DNA from: Turbatrix aceti
Taxonomy: Eukaryota; Nematoda; Chromadorea; Rhabditida; Panagrolaimidae
Direction: 5' to 3'
Length of the DNA: 64,000 nt
Assembly: GCA_963969345.1 (NCBI GenBank)
Contig: OZ017768.1
Span: 10,394,193-10,458,192, forward strand
Both the position numbers and the translations under genes were made by a program. Below the pieces are notes generated by a model that saw nothing but the letters and a program-made list of their open reading frames with translations, was not told the origin of the DNA and did not search any database. Of the stretch, positions 1 through 11,128 are shown piece after piece (positions within the stretch are counted from its first letter, which is position 1; the number at the start of each line of letters is the position of its first letter).

Positions 1-29
1 TGCACTTTTTATGTTAAGCGAATCTTACG

Positions 30-66
30 TGATAAGGGATACCGGTATATAAGCACCCAAGATAAG
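30..66 (+). promoter_or_regulatory. Putative core promoter of the lipase gene: TATA box with two GATA motifs
   Basis: A TATATAA box lies at 46-52, about 56 bases before the predicted start codon at 108. It is flanked by TGATAAG at 30-36 and AGATAAG at 60-66. In nematodes, GATA factors of the ELT-2 type bind TGATAA in promoters of intestinal digestive genes, which would suit a secreted lipase. The motifs are seen directly. The tissue assignment is inference, and the window edge hides anything further upstream. Confidence 0.45.
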
Positions 67-107
67 TACCAATCCTATCATTCGTTTTCCCCCGAACACT
101 ACAAAAA

Positions 108-2656
108 ATGACCGTATTCAGAATACAACCCCGGCTATTGATCATTCGACGATTACCATTGTGCCTGGCCTTGCTACTGGTTGGGATGATCAGCGGAACA
201 CCTGTGTCTTCGATTCTTAGCGGGCGGCAGCCTATCAGTGGACCTTTTACTGAAGACTTCAGAGTATGGCTTGATAAGTGAGTGATTTTGGTTTAAAAAT
301 GGGGTTTGCAAAAAAATTAAAAAAAAATTCTAATATGCGCGCCGGACAGTTTTCTTGTTATTAACAGTTTTATTTCATTAATACGATCAAAAAAATCTTT
401 GATCAAAAAAATATTGCAATCAGCAAATTTTGTAGAAAACAGTTTTTTAAATTTCATAAATAAACAACGTGAAACATAAATAACCTCGTGTCCACTTGCA
501 ATTAAGACGGACCGTCAACAACAATACCTCATCAATCCATCCCAGTTTAGGTACAATATGTAACTATTATATTTACCCCTATTTGATAAGCTTTCATCAG
601 TTGCACTTATGAGCTTTAAGTAATTGCTCGATTGTTTTGAGATAAGCTAGTACAAGTGTACATGTACCAGATCTAAGTGTTGCGGGGGAGATTGAGGGAG
701 GCAGTGAAAAGGATTAACTTTTGTTATACTGTATAGTTTATTCACGTAAAACAGTTTCTTTTCTTGAAAAAAAAGACGTTGAATAATGTTCCTGTCAGTT
801 ACAAACTTTTTCAATGAAAAAAATTTATTACAGTATTTTTTGATTACGTCATCGCATGCCACTCCTTAGCTTTGTGTTTTTCTGTATTTAGTGTCCATGC
901 GTCCTGGTTATTTATTCCAATCCTCCAAAAAAATGTGCATTCCATGACAACATAGTCCCCATGTAACGACATCATGCTAGACGAAAAAAAAGTTGACTAC
1001 AATCATTTTTTATCAACGCTCTTTGAATCTTGTCTGGACGTCGTGAAAAGGCAGGAAAAACAAAAAATAGCTTTCTATTTTAAAAAAGTTGTGTTTTGAT
1101 TCTGTGTTTGTAGAGGCAAAAAACACAGGAAGTAGAAAAAAATATTATCGTGACAAAAGAACAGAGGGCGCGTAATAACAATAATGGACGTCATAGATGC
1201 CACAAAAATAGATCCGAGGACTTAGAATTTTTTAAGCCCATTTACCAGACCCCCAACTGGCACGAAACACAATTTAATCTAAAAAAGCCCAAAGTCTGGA
1301 AAACCAAACAACAAAAACAATTCCTTGACACCAGTTTTTCCAGAAGTGGTTATGCAGACTACAACTTCCCCGCCCTGCATCTGGGCAAGAATGCATCCTA
1401 TGGAGGCCGACATGCCCCAACCGACAACCTCAACAGAACCCCAGTTATCTTTATCCACGGTAACTCAGACGGCGCTCTGTCAGCAGGCACGGAGTGGTCA
1501 TCCGGGTGGTCAGCGTCCATTGAGTATTTTATCGAAAGCGGCTATACCCCAGCCGAGCTCTACGCCATGACCTGGGGTGATCGGAACATGGAAAAATCAT
1601 TTTCGAGAATGCACACCTGTGCTACGCTGATTAGAATTCGAAGGTTCATCGAAGCAGTGCTAAACTACACCGGTGCAAAAAAGGTGGACGTCATTGCACA
1701 CTCGATGGGTGTGACCCTGGTGCGACAGGTTATTGCCGGTGGAGAAGTGACAGATCACGTTGAAACGTGTTATCTGGGTAAAAGCATCGCTGACAAGATG
1801 CATACGCTTATCGGCATTGCCGGCGCCAATTTTGGATTGTGTTCTTGCACTGGACCGGCCGCTATGGCGTTCAGGGCTTGTGGACCTATTGTGAGTTTTT
1901 AAAAATAACATGTACACAATTAACAGTAAACAGTTAATTTTGTCAAAAATACAGATAAGATACGAAATGAAACTCGTATTTTATTTCTTTTTTTGAGCGA
2001 TATTTTTTCGAGCGCAGTTTATTTTTTTATCATCAACAAACACTTGAAGCACAAAAGTCAAGTCAGCAAATTCCAGACGTTATCAAATGATATCATAACG
2101 CTGACTACACTTTGCATTGCTAATGGCATTTCAAAATAGTATTAAAATGTTTTTCTCCGACATTTCTAGCTCAAATCTTTTAATTCCACTTTTAAAAGTC
2201 CATAACAGGTTTTCCTAATCCTAATATTCAACACCAAAAAATTCAAAAACTCAAAGGTTTCACATGATCTTTAAAAACAAACTCTTCCATTTTTAGACCG
2301 GATTTTTCGCAGGTGACGTGTGCCATCCCCCCACAAAGCAGATTGTGCCTCCTTCGATGATCCCAAGTTGCAAAGATTCCAAGCCTGTTCACAAATGTGC
2401 ACCTGAGTATGCTACGAATCTTCGGCACCTCAACACCAACCGACCAACCAAGGAAGCCGATCGGGTGTTCAGCTTTTGGTCCGAAGAAGACAACATTTTA
2501 GGCCCCAACAGTGTCTGGGGCAGAAAGACAAGCCATATCCCTGATTCCGACGACTTCCGCATCTTTGAAGGAATGACTCATTACCAGCTTAAGTCAGACA
2601 CTGTGAAAACCCAGTACGATGCTATCACGTCGGAAACGCCTTCTATTCCTAATTAG
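108..2656 (+). CDS. Secreted class-2 lipase (EstA/Lipase_2-type alpha/beta hydrolase)
   Basis: Exons 108-277, 1116-1890 and 2297-2656 join in phase to give about 434 residues. The N-terminus has a basic start and then a Leu-rich hydrophobic stretch (about residues 16-30), read as a signal peptide. An FIHGN oxyanion-type motif lies near residue 171. The nucleophile elbow AHSMG lies near residue 253, with Ser as catalytic residue. A His in GMTHYQ near the C-terminus is the likely catalytic His. Many Cys residues follow the elbow (LCSCTG, ACG, DVCH), suggesting disulfides. The family hydrolyses acylglycerols or short-chain esters, and nematodes carry many secreted members. The second exon must start at 1116 to keep phase with exon 1, which puts the acceptor at TAGAG. 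An AATAAA lies at 2884. No neighbour shares the pathway. Substrate is unknown. Confidence 0.82.
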
Positions 2657-3861
2657 TACCTTATGATGCTCGGGGTAAACTCGTTTTGAATCGAAATCGA
2701 AATTAACAGAAAAAGTTGACACACCCAGTGAATGTCTATCCTTTTTTAAAACACTCGGGATGAAACCAGTTAAAAAAATTCCCTGGGATATTTAATTAAT
2801 AATCACCAATCTCCAGCATTTCCAATGTAGAATGTATAGAAAAACAAAAAATACATGTTGATGTATAATCAGTATAACTTTATAATAAAAATGGGTTACT
2901 ATCATTTCCTTTTCCGTCAGTAATAATATTCATTTTACCAGTTTAATTTCCGTTTTTATTTTTATTTTTTGAATCATTATTTGTTGTTTTCTCGGTGTCA
3001 TTGTTGTCATTCAACAGAATATTAATTTATTGCAAAATATTTTTATTATGTTTTCAATACTTTGTCTTGGCAATTATATTTGTATTTGTGATTTTTGTAT
3101 ACCAGAAAAATATGAAACCGAAATAAAAATTTAAAAAATATGTATTTATTGATTTCACCATAAATGTTATTCCATCCGTTTACTACATTTCATAGCAGTT
3201 ATATTTATTTGTATGTAAACCAGAGACAATATAAAATTTATCAGTTAATCAATGCACACGCTCTTGATTCATATCTGTTTTTTTCTGGAAGGTTTTCCTT
3301 CGAAAAAAACAGTTTTTTGAAACTGTTTCAAATACCGCTATTGTTTACAGAAATCAATTCCTGAGCACCCTCAATTTTGGTTGGTTGATTGAAAAAAAAA
3401 GTTTGTACAAAAAAACAAATTGAAAAATAAACGATGCAACTTTCCAGCAGTTTTAATAATTTTGACAATACAAGCAGAAAATCAGATTTGTATGTCAGAT
3501 TAGCTATATTCAGTTTCTTATTTTTTAGATGCCAATGTTTTTATCGCGATAAATATATTTTTTACCCCAAAAACAAACGAATTGTCGTTTGATTGAAAAC
3601 AAAACTCAAAAGATTTCCTAGCCCCCCCCCCCCCGATTTGTTTGGCAAGACGGTGCTAAAAATGTTGCAATGGTTTACAAAAAAAAACAGTTCAAAAAAT
3701 CTAATTGCATAAATTCAGTTTTGTTGAAGAAACTTTATTTTGAGTTATTTTCCAATTCTCACGTTTGCATGCAAAACAACCATAATTCGGCGAAATAGGC
3801 AAATTTGTGAAAATACTGTTGTGCTGGGGAGTTAGCTTCTGAAATTTATTCGACACTTCAG
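2657..3861. other. AT-rich intergenic stretch
   Basis: It holds the 3' end of the lipase transcript (AATAAA at 2884), many poly-A and poly-T runs, and a run of 13 C at 3622-3634. I see no exon supported by splice signals and codon bias. Confidence 0.5.
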
Positions 3862-3873
3862 AAATCGGTCGTC

Positions 3874-5096
3874 ATGATTCGCTATGGCTCTTCCAACGCA
3901 ACGTCTGAAGAGTTCATCCGCAAGGTTGTTAGTTCTGACGCTGGAGGGATTGGTACGAATTTCGACAAAAATCTCAAGTCGTACAAACTCGCTGGTGCGA
4001 CATTCAGCCAGAGCCGAGCCCATCGCCACCGTTGTCGTTCCGACACGCTATGCATGGACCAGGGTTTGGTCACGGTCAACTGGCCGGGTGCCCAGGCTGC
4101 TTTCATAAATACCAGCGCTGTGGGTTAAAAAAATTACTTTTTTAATTTTAATGAGGTAAATAATTTTGCAGGTCAGCACGGTGGGTGGCGAAAGGCGTTT
4201 CCTTCTCGGCCAGTCGCCGATGTCGAAGACGGCAGGCGACTTCTGGCACATGGTGTGCCAGGAGGGCACGCTGTTTATCGTCATGCTCGGTGCCTTTATC
4301 GACGAAGAGACGAGCTTCGATTACTGGCCACTCGAAGTCGGCGGTACGGTAACGTTCAGCGGCGTCACCATTGTCAACGCCGGCGAAACGTTTTTGAACA
4401 AGAACGAAGACATCGTCGTCCATCAACTAAAAGTCACCTGGCAGGTAAACGGCGCAGAAAAGCAGGCTTCGGTGGAGCACTACCAGGTGACGTCCTGGCC
4501 TGAAGATAGCGTTCCCTCAATCGACATGGATATTTTTGCCGTGATAAAGAATGTCCTAAAATCGACAGCACCGATCGCCGTGCACTGCTCGAATGGCGTA
4601 GGATCCAGCGGCACCTTCGTGCTCATGGCCAGCCTGATGGAACGAATCGAAAAAAACCAGGGTGCCATCGACGTTGAAGCCCAGTTCATGGCGATTCGAA
4701 ATCAGCGAGCATTTGCCGTCTCCAACAAAAAGGTTTCCCAGTTTTTTTGTTTTTATTGTCTTTAAAATTTTTTTTTCAGCAGTACCTGTATGTCCACGCG
4801 ATGCTGCTGAGGTACTACACCAAGCCTTATCTCCTCCCGAGCCAGGCGAATCGAATCAACAAGTTCGTGCGTGACTTTGCGCAAATCTCAGGCACCTCAG
4901 CGAGGCGGGGCATCGTCAAGCCCTTCTACCGCACCAAACCCGTTCTGCGCGCTTTCGTGGTCATTATGATCGTTGTCGAGCTGGCTTTAACTGCCGTGTT
5001 AGGAGTATGTTTTTTCGATTTAGAGAAATTGTTTTTTATATTTCCTTTTTGCAGTTTCTTTTTTTTACGGCCGGTAAACGTAGGACAAATACCTGA
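3874..5096 (+). CDS. Protein tyrosine phosphatase-like protein, probably catalytically dead, with a C-terminal membrane segment
   Basis: Exons 3874-4119, 4172-4732, 4780-5004 and 5055-5096 give about 357 residues. The first exon carries a weak version of the family's NRY and INAS motifs (INTSA). Exon 2 has GQSPMSKTAGDFWHMV, matching the usual QGP..T..DFW..V block. The WPD loop reads WPED (residues 191-194), so the general-acid Asp is Glu. The signature loop is HCSNGVGSSG (220-229): the nucleophile Cys221 is kept, but the phosphate-binding Arg is Ser227. Loss of that Arg normally abolishes phosphatase activity, so this is probably a pseudophosphatase. Exon 3 ends in a hydrophobic span (AFVVIMIVVELALTAVL), a likely membrane anchor. 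Nematodes have many such divergent genes, often with germline expression; that link is inference. The start is uncertain: an acceptor at 3861 is in frame, so an upstream exon is possible. Reading through the 50-bp last intron would extend the ORF to 5205. Confidence 0.7.
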
Positions 5097-5205
5097 CTCC
5101 TGCGACGACCGTACGATTAACTGCTTCAATGAAATTGGTTTTATCGGATTCGATAAACTGCACAATCAAGGCATTTTTCGAGGCGGACCGGATTTGGAAA
5201 GTTAA

Positions 5206-6119
5206 CAATAAAGAATATCATATTAGTATTGGACGATTTTCCGTTTGTCATCGCAAATAACTGTGCTAGAAATATTTGAAAATCGCCGAAAATCCTTCAT
5301 ATATTTTTTTATTTTTGATAACCCCTCCAGTGTAACACTGACTCCGGTCACAAAATTGTTTTTTTTTACGATTATTGGGCACTGGTTGTATCTTATTTTG
5401 TGTCACCAAAAACCGCTTTCCGTCAAAAATCGAATTTAGATTGAATAAAAATTGGTCAAAAAATTTTAATTTTAATTAGAAAAAATCTAAGATTTTAACT
5501 CAAATCAAAATTTTAGTCATTGTTTTAACACTCGCTTAAAAGCGAATTTTGAGGAGCTTCAAACGATTTATTTCTTAATCATGAATCAAAAAATTGCATT
5601 GTATAGCAAACTTGAGATTGACTAGCGTTTTCATCCGGAGTCAAAAATTTTGACGTGCACGCGCAGAACACTCGAGTTGGACATTGTCCGTATTCTTCCC
5701 AAACCTCACAGTTTTATGAACCATAACAATTAACCAACACTGTTTGTTCGAAGGTGCTTGCATACAAATGAGGCGTTAAGTTAAATTAAAAAGTGCAAAT
5801 TACCAGAGAATTGACAAAACCAAATCAAAAAACTCGACGACGCATCGAAAAGACCAGTGAGGGCGACAGTTGACGAAGGGACAACTCGGAGAGCGCCAGA
5901 AGGTCACAGAAAAGAACAACAAAAAAATCAAATGGGCTCAAAAAAGGAGTAAAAAAAAAGAAAGAATCGCGTAAAGCTAAAGCTGGGCTGATTGGCAAGA
6001 ACATAAATCCAGGTAGGTGCAAGAAGAAGGAAGAAAGAACCAAAGGCGGACAGCGAGAAGGCACTCGCTTCCACGACCACGTTTCCGAACGACGACCAAA
6101 CTAGAGAGACTCGTACCAA
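5206..6119. other. Intergenic stretch between convergent genes
   Basis: An AATAAA just after 5206 probably serves the phosphatase-like gene. The rest is AT-rich 3' flank shared by two genes pointing at each other. I see no further gene. Confidence 0.45.
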
Positions 6120-8076
6120 CTAAGGCTTAATCCGGAACTTGATGAGCGACTTGGCCGGCTTGATGTAGTACGTCTTGGAGCTGGGAGGCAGGGGGCGGTA
6201 GAACCAGAACATGGACCGCGGCTTGCTCTCCGTGTTGCCGTACCTGCCGTTCAGGCCGACGAATGTGCAGTCCTTGTGCCACCACGCGCTGAAAAAAAGA
6301 ACATTTGGATACAGACGCAGTTATAAAAAAAAATAAAACCAACCCAACATCCCGGAAATCAGCACAGTTGATATCGGTGCGTTCATCGTTGTCGACATCG
6401 ACGGTCGTGAAGGGTTGACCGTTGTTGAGGAGGTAAAAGTCGTCCTGGGTTCGATCCGTCAGATTTCCGCGAAGCACTTTCGAGAGTGTCAGCTTGTAGT
6501 TTTCGGATTTGGGACCGATCTTAAATGCAGTTTTGTAAGTAAACGCATATTTGAAAAAAACAGTATTTAAAAATGAAATTTTTTTTGTTGGTGAAAGCAT
6601 AAATCGTTTGCAGTTAAACAATCAAAAATAAACTTTCTTTATAAAAAAAAGCCCCTCCCCAAAAAAAACTCACCGAAAAGTCCCAGTCACCCCACCAGAA
6701 ACCATTCGATCCGTAGCCTGAACACTTGGCCGGATCAGCGCACATATCGCCTCGGAGTTCGATTCTCAGTTGAAGTTTGTATCCGGCGTGAACGTAAGCG
6801 TAAACATTCTCCAGTCCCAACCAGTGATCGTAGGTCGGATTGCCGAATCCGGTGGCGTATTCGTCGAATGTTCTGTTGAACGAGAGCGTGTCGTTTGACC
6901 GCCGCTGGAGTGCCATCCACGTCGAGTCCGTGTTCATCAGGCAGAGCGCCTTGAAGGATCGTCCGCCGACTTTCATCTCGTAGACGCCAGATTGCTTGTG
7001 TCCGTGTGACTTGTACTTGTCGCAGGTCTGAAAAATAGAAGCCCGTTAGAACCAAACAACTACAGTTAAAACCAACCTCAAAGACGTCATCCGTCTGAAC
7101 CAAGTTGAATTTCTCGTCATTAATATCCGAAAAAGAAGGCAGAATATCGGGAATTCGATCGGATACCGTCGCGTAGGTCACCTGTTCCACGTTTTCAGGT
7201 GGAGGGAGCGTCGGTTTGGGTGGCAGAGTAGGACGGGGTCGGGTCTCGACGGGAACGAAGAAAGGAGTCGTCGGTGGAGTGAAGTAGACTGTCGGTTGAG
7301 GAATGAGTCGCCGAGGCGGAATCGGAAGCTCCGGACGCTGCTGCTCGTCGTTCTCCTCGCTTCCATCCTCGTACGACGAAGCCACCTGGTTGTCGTCGTG
7401 GAAAACGGTCAATTCATCGTTGTCGCGGAATTCTGGGGTCTGTTCGGGTGGGTCACTGTCTTCGTAGTTGTTCTAAAACAAAAGAAAAAAAATCCAAGTT
7501 AAGAAAAACTGCATTTTTGTTATATACAGTTACTTCAAAAATCTGTTGTCTAAAAAAACCTGCTTACCTCAACAACGGGTCTCGGAATCTCGGTCACGCC
7601 CAGCATGCCATTGCCCCCCGCATTTTTCTTCACAAAATCAGTCGGACGAATGATAGGGACGTGGTGCTGCACCACCGCCGGCTGCTGCTGCTGATTCCGC
7701 GGATGCTGAACACCCGCAACGCCGACAGGAACATTTTCGTAGTCATCCGCGAGAATTCCGGATCCTCCGCCGTGCTGATGTCCACCAGGGATGGAAGACG
7801 ACGATGGGGCAGCCACAGGCATAGTTTTTTCCGGGGGTCGGCTGAGAAAGATCACCAGTGCCAGGGCGACGATCGTGAGCAGAGCGATGAAGATTGCAAC
7901 TACGACGGCGATTCGCTTGTTTCTGAAAAATGGAATACTCATGTCTCAGACTACCATAAAACAGGTAAAAAAACCCACTGATCAGAAAAAACTGAATTCT
8001 TCATTTTGATTTCAGCTGCTATGCAGGGATCAATTTCGTCAATTTTGTTGATATCTCGTTGGTTGTAGTTCTTCAT
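6120..8076 (-). CDS. Type II membrane protein with C-terminal fibrinogen-related domain
   Basis: Six exons join in phase: 8076-7979, 7922-7568, 7472-7077, 7027-6674, 6519-6344 and 6288-6120, giving about 515 residues. A 36-residue hydrophilic N-terminus ending in NKR is followed by one strong membrane span (about 37-60, AVVVAIFIALLTIVALALVI). The N-in, C-out topology follows from the flanking charges. Next comes a Gly/His/Gln- and Pro-rich stalk (to about 283). The fibrinogen-like domain (about 284-515) has typical landmarks: a W.ALQRRSN motif, DHWLGLENV, a Ca-site-like DVDND followed by NCA, and AWWHKDC. Such domains bind glycans or acetylated ligands and act in adhesion or immunity; the ligand here is unknown. 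An acceptor TTTTTTTCAG sits one base before the ATG, so the 5' end may be trans-spliced or have a short upstream exon. An ATG at 7942 is inside an intron in this model and was rejected. Confidence 0.82.
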
Positions 8077-8080
8077 CCTG
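8077..8080 (-). promoter_or_regulatory. Splice acceptor directly before the start codon: possible spliced-leader site
   Basis: On the minus strand a TTTTTTTCAG acceptor ends at 8078, leaving a single G before the ATG at 8076. Nematode mRNAs often receive a spliced leader a few bases from the start codon. A short upstream cis exon is the alternative; sequence alone cannot decide. Confidence 0.35.
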
Positions 8081-9956
8081 AAAAAAATTATAGAAACAAA
8101 AAAACGATGCCGTTTGGCAAAATCCGCACATTCAGTTAAAAAAGAACATTGATAACTCATCCAAGCCCGCCAAACACGCCTTGTGACATAAATAAACTTC
8201 TGCCAGTCATTCAATAACATTCATCAATGAGTCATTTTTAAAAAAATAAAAAAAGACGATTTTACCCGTAACGCATCAACAAGTTTTAATTGCACATAGA
8301 CCGAAACTATCAGTGTCATATTTACGACCTGCAGTAGCCGCCACAGAAAACATAATCACCATCATGGGGTGCAATAGATCAAAAGACACAAAGAAGACGT
8401 GGCCATGTGAAAGCAAATTATACTCCTGGGTGCATAAAAAACAAAACCTAAAAAAGATTTTTTTTTAATTTTAAAAAATCTATCCGACAGTTTCATCACA
8501 AAAACAAGATTATTGAGTCGAAAGTCAAACCGCATAACAGTGAATTGACTTTCGACTTAGAATAATAAAAAAAAAATGAAATTTGGGGAAAAAAATACTT
8601 TTTTCCTCCTTACGAATTTGGCATGACCAGTTGTTTTCAGTAAAAAATTACCACAACGGACGGCAGTTAAAATTTCAAATCACTACCAATGCAAAAAATA
8701 TCTGTCAAAAAAATAAAACCACATCAGAATCACGCATCAAACAAAACCGAAAAATTAAAACTGACATCAAAATTCTGTAAACACAAAAATCAACAACCAG
8801 AAGACAAATTAAGCAATTCCGACCGTGAATTCAACGCTCGGTTGAAAATTTGTTAATTATATACGTATCGCTTTGGTTTTCTTGCGCTCTGTGATTTACT
8901 AAGGATTTATGGTTCGTTCGCGGGTTGTAAATTACAATTTCAAGGAAGAAAAGGTGACAAAAGATCACATTACACATAAAGTAACGCGGTTCCATAAAAG
9001 AATAACTATCATAGTTTCTACCGTGTTATTTAAAAATTTCGGTAAATAGGTACGTGATTCCTAAGCCTCAGTTAAAAAATTACACAATAAAGCATTCAAA
9101 AAACGTATTACCTATCAAGAGTGACATAGCCAAATTGACAGACAACAATCAGTCAGTCGTTAATTAAATTAACCCCCCTACCATCCCTACTACAATTATC
9201 AACGCCCCAAACAATTCATACCACCCGAATTGTCCTACAAAGAACAAACTTGGTTAACCATTCTACCACGTAACAAGAAACCATGCCCCTGTCCAGCGTG
9301 GTTCGCTTGACGTTTTTTGCTCGACTGGAAGTTGAACAGTTGATAAGAAAAATTTTGTTCTTATGGTCAATAAATCTAATCAGTTATTTTCTGAATCTCA
9401 CCGAAAGGTAAAAAAAACAAGCTCGCGAATTTCAGTGTCGTTAAAATTCATTAACAAAAATACAAACATTTATTGCGTCAGTTTAGAAACCCTTGAAATG
9501 TGCCAAAATTTCAACTTTTTTGTTCATGTTTAAACTAAAATCGTTTAAAACACTGAAAAATTAGTATGACACGAGTGCAGTTCTTTTTTTCGTGCTACCA
9601 TTGCATAAAATCACAAATTTCCTATATCAGTTTTTCGTTGAAATAAAAAATCTAAAATGCCCCCGCTCTCATACAACCTGTCATTTTATAGCCTAAGTCT
9701 CATATTTTTTCGAAACTTTATGCTGCAGTTTCAAATGCAAATCAAAACTCGCGACCCCCCTCCCCGGTCATAAATTTTATTATTCATGAAAAAAAGTGCC
9801 CTCAACAGTCCAAAAATCTGATACGTCAGAAGTTCAAAGCCAGAAACAAAAGTGACAAATCAAAGTTCAGAATTGTTGCAAACTTATATTTTTCCACCGG
9901 TGAATAAATTTTGTTCAGTTTAAAATCCATATCACAACCCCACCAAAAAAAAGAAA

Positions 9957-10199
9957 ATGCACTACCTCCCACGAAACACGTTCTCGGAGATCCGAAGGCA
10001 GTGGAAAGAAGCGAAAAGGAAGACATTTATCCTGAATATTAAGAAATTCATGGTAAATCATAAACATCCGACGGAAACGCGCGATGGAAAGAGAAGATCG
10101 AGTCTGGTCGGATCAAACGCGTCCTCGCGGACATTAGGCGTTAAAACTTGTCTAATACGCATGATTCTAATTATAATTAGTCTAATTTTGACGTTCTGA
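9957..10199 (+). CDS. Candidate small ORF or first exon, unrecognised
   Basis: An ATG-initiated frame of 80 codons with codon use unlike the surrounding AT-rich DNA. The product would be basic (Arg/Lys-rich) in its first two thirds and end in a hydrophobic tail, MILIIISLILTF, suggesting a tail-anchored small membrane protein. Alternatively the real exon stops at the donor GTAAAT at 10053, giving 32 codons in phase 0, and joins a downstream exon such as 11060-11128. No family is recognised. Confidence 0.28.
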   Translation: MHYLPRNTFSEIRRQWKEAKRKTFILNIKKFMVNHKHPTETRDGKRRSSLVGSNASSRTLGVKTCLIRMILIIISLILTF

Positions 10200-11059
10200 G
10201 ACTGTCGATGCGTGAAAAAATGTCCAAGACTCTAAAATGGATTTGAGGGGATTTCAGCGGTTTTCAACTGCGGGCAAATTTAAAATCTTAACGTCGATAC
10301 ACAAAGCCAGTTAATTATTATTAATTACAACAAAAACAAACCTTTCCCCGCCAAAAGAGAAAATAAACAAAAAAAGCAACCACAGACAAATAAAAGCAAT
10401 TTCACGACACAAAAAATAAACAGGCAACATCAAGAAAAAGAAACAGGCTGGTCGTATGCATTACGAACGAACGAACACGCGCGGAAGCAGGCAGCCAAGC
10501 CCGCGCGATCCGACCAGAAGACGATGAAAAAACACAAGCCAGAAAAAGGCATCCATCTCAAAAACACTGGTGGGTATAATGTAAGGTCAATCGCAATCGC
10601 CAGCCACCACTGCCTCAGTTCTTCCATCACACCCAGCCTCAGCGTCGACGACTCATCACCACCAAAAATCGAGCGCGCGAATGAACAGAGCAAAACAACA
10701 GTTGGGAGGGAGGGGACTCTAATGCGCGGTCTTCATTTTTTTGAGGGTTGCATTTTTTGTGGCACTTTATACATTTTATTTGTTTTAAAAAAATCATTAT
10801 AAAATTTTTAACGAACATATCAAATACATACATCATACAACACAGTTTTTTACCCGAAAAACATTTTCACACCCCAAAAATTTTCAATTAACACAGTTAA
10901 ACAACACCCGATACACCCTCTGCCCAAAACCCGCTTTGATTTTCTCCTTCAAAATTGAAATCCAATCACACAATCTTAATCCTGACAAATTCGATACACT
11001 TGTTATTTTAACAAATCAAATGTTTGCCACTTTTCTTGTTTCTCTCTTCGTTCCCTCAG

Positions 11060-11128
11060 GTGACACGCCAGCCCGCCACGCCCTCCTTTGAGTTTGACAT
11101 ACAAGCCAACCGGCCGCCGGCCACCTGA
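11060..11128 (+). CDS. Candidate 3'-terminal coding exon of an unrecognised gene
   Basis: A strong acceptor (pyrimidine-rich, ending CCCTCAG) is followed by 22 open codons and a stop. The peptide ends FEFDIQANRPPAT and uses G+C-rich codons in an AT-rich setting, which is what a short terminal exon would look like. The upstream exons are not identified; the exon ending at 10052 has a compatible phase. Confidence 0.35.
   Translation: MTRQPATPSFEFDIQANRPPAT

Noticed and set aside
7923..7942. An ATG at 7942 as start of the fibrinogen-domain protein
   Set aside because: It sits inside a sequence that ends CCATTTTTCAG, a good acceptor. An upstream exon starting at 8076 joins in phase and gives a sensible cytoplasmic N-terminus.
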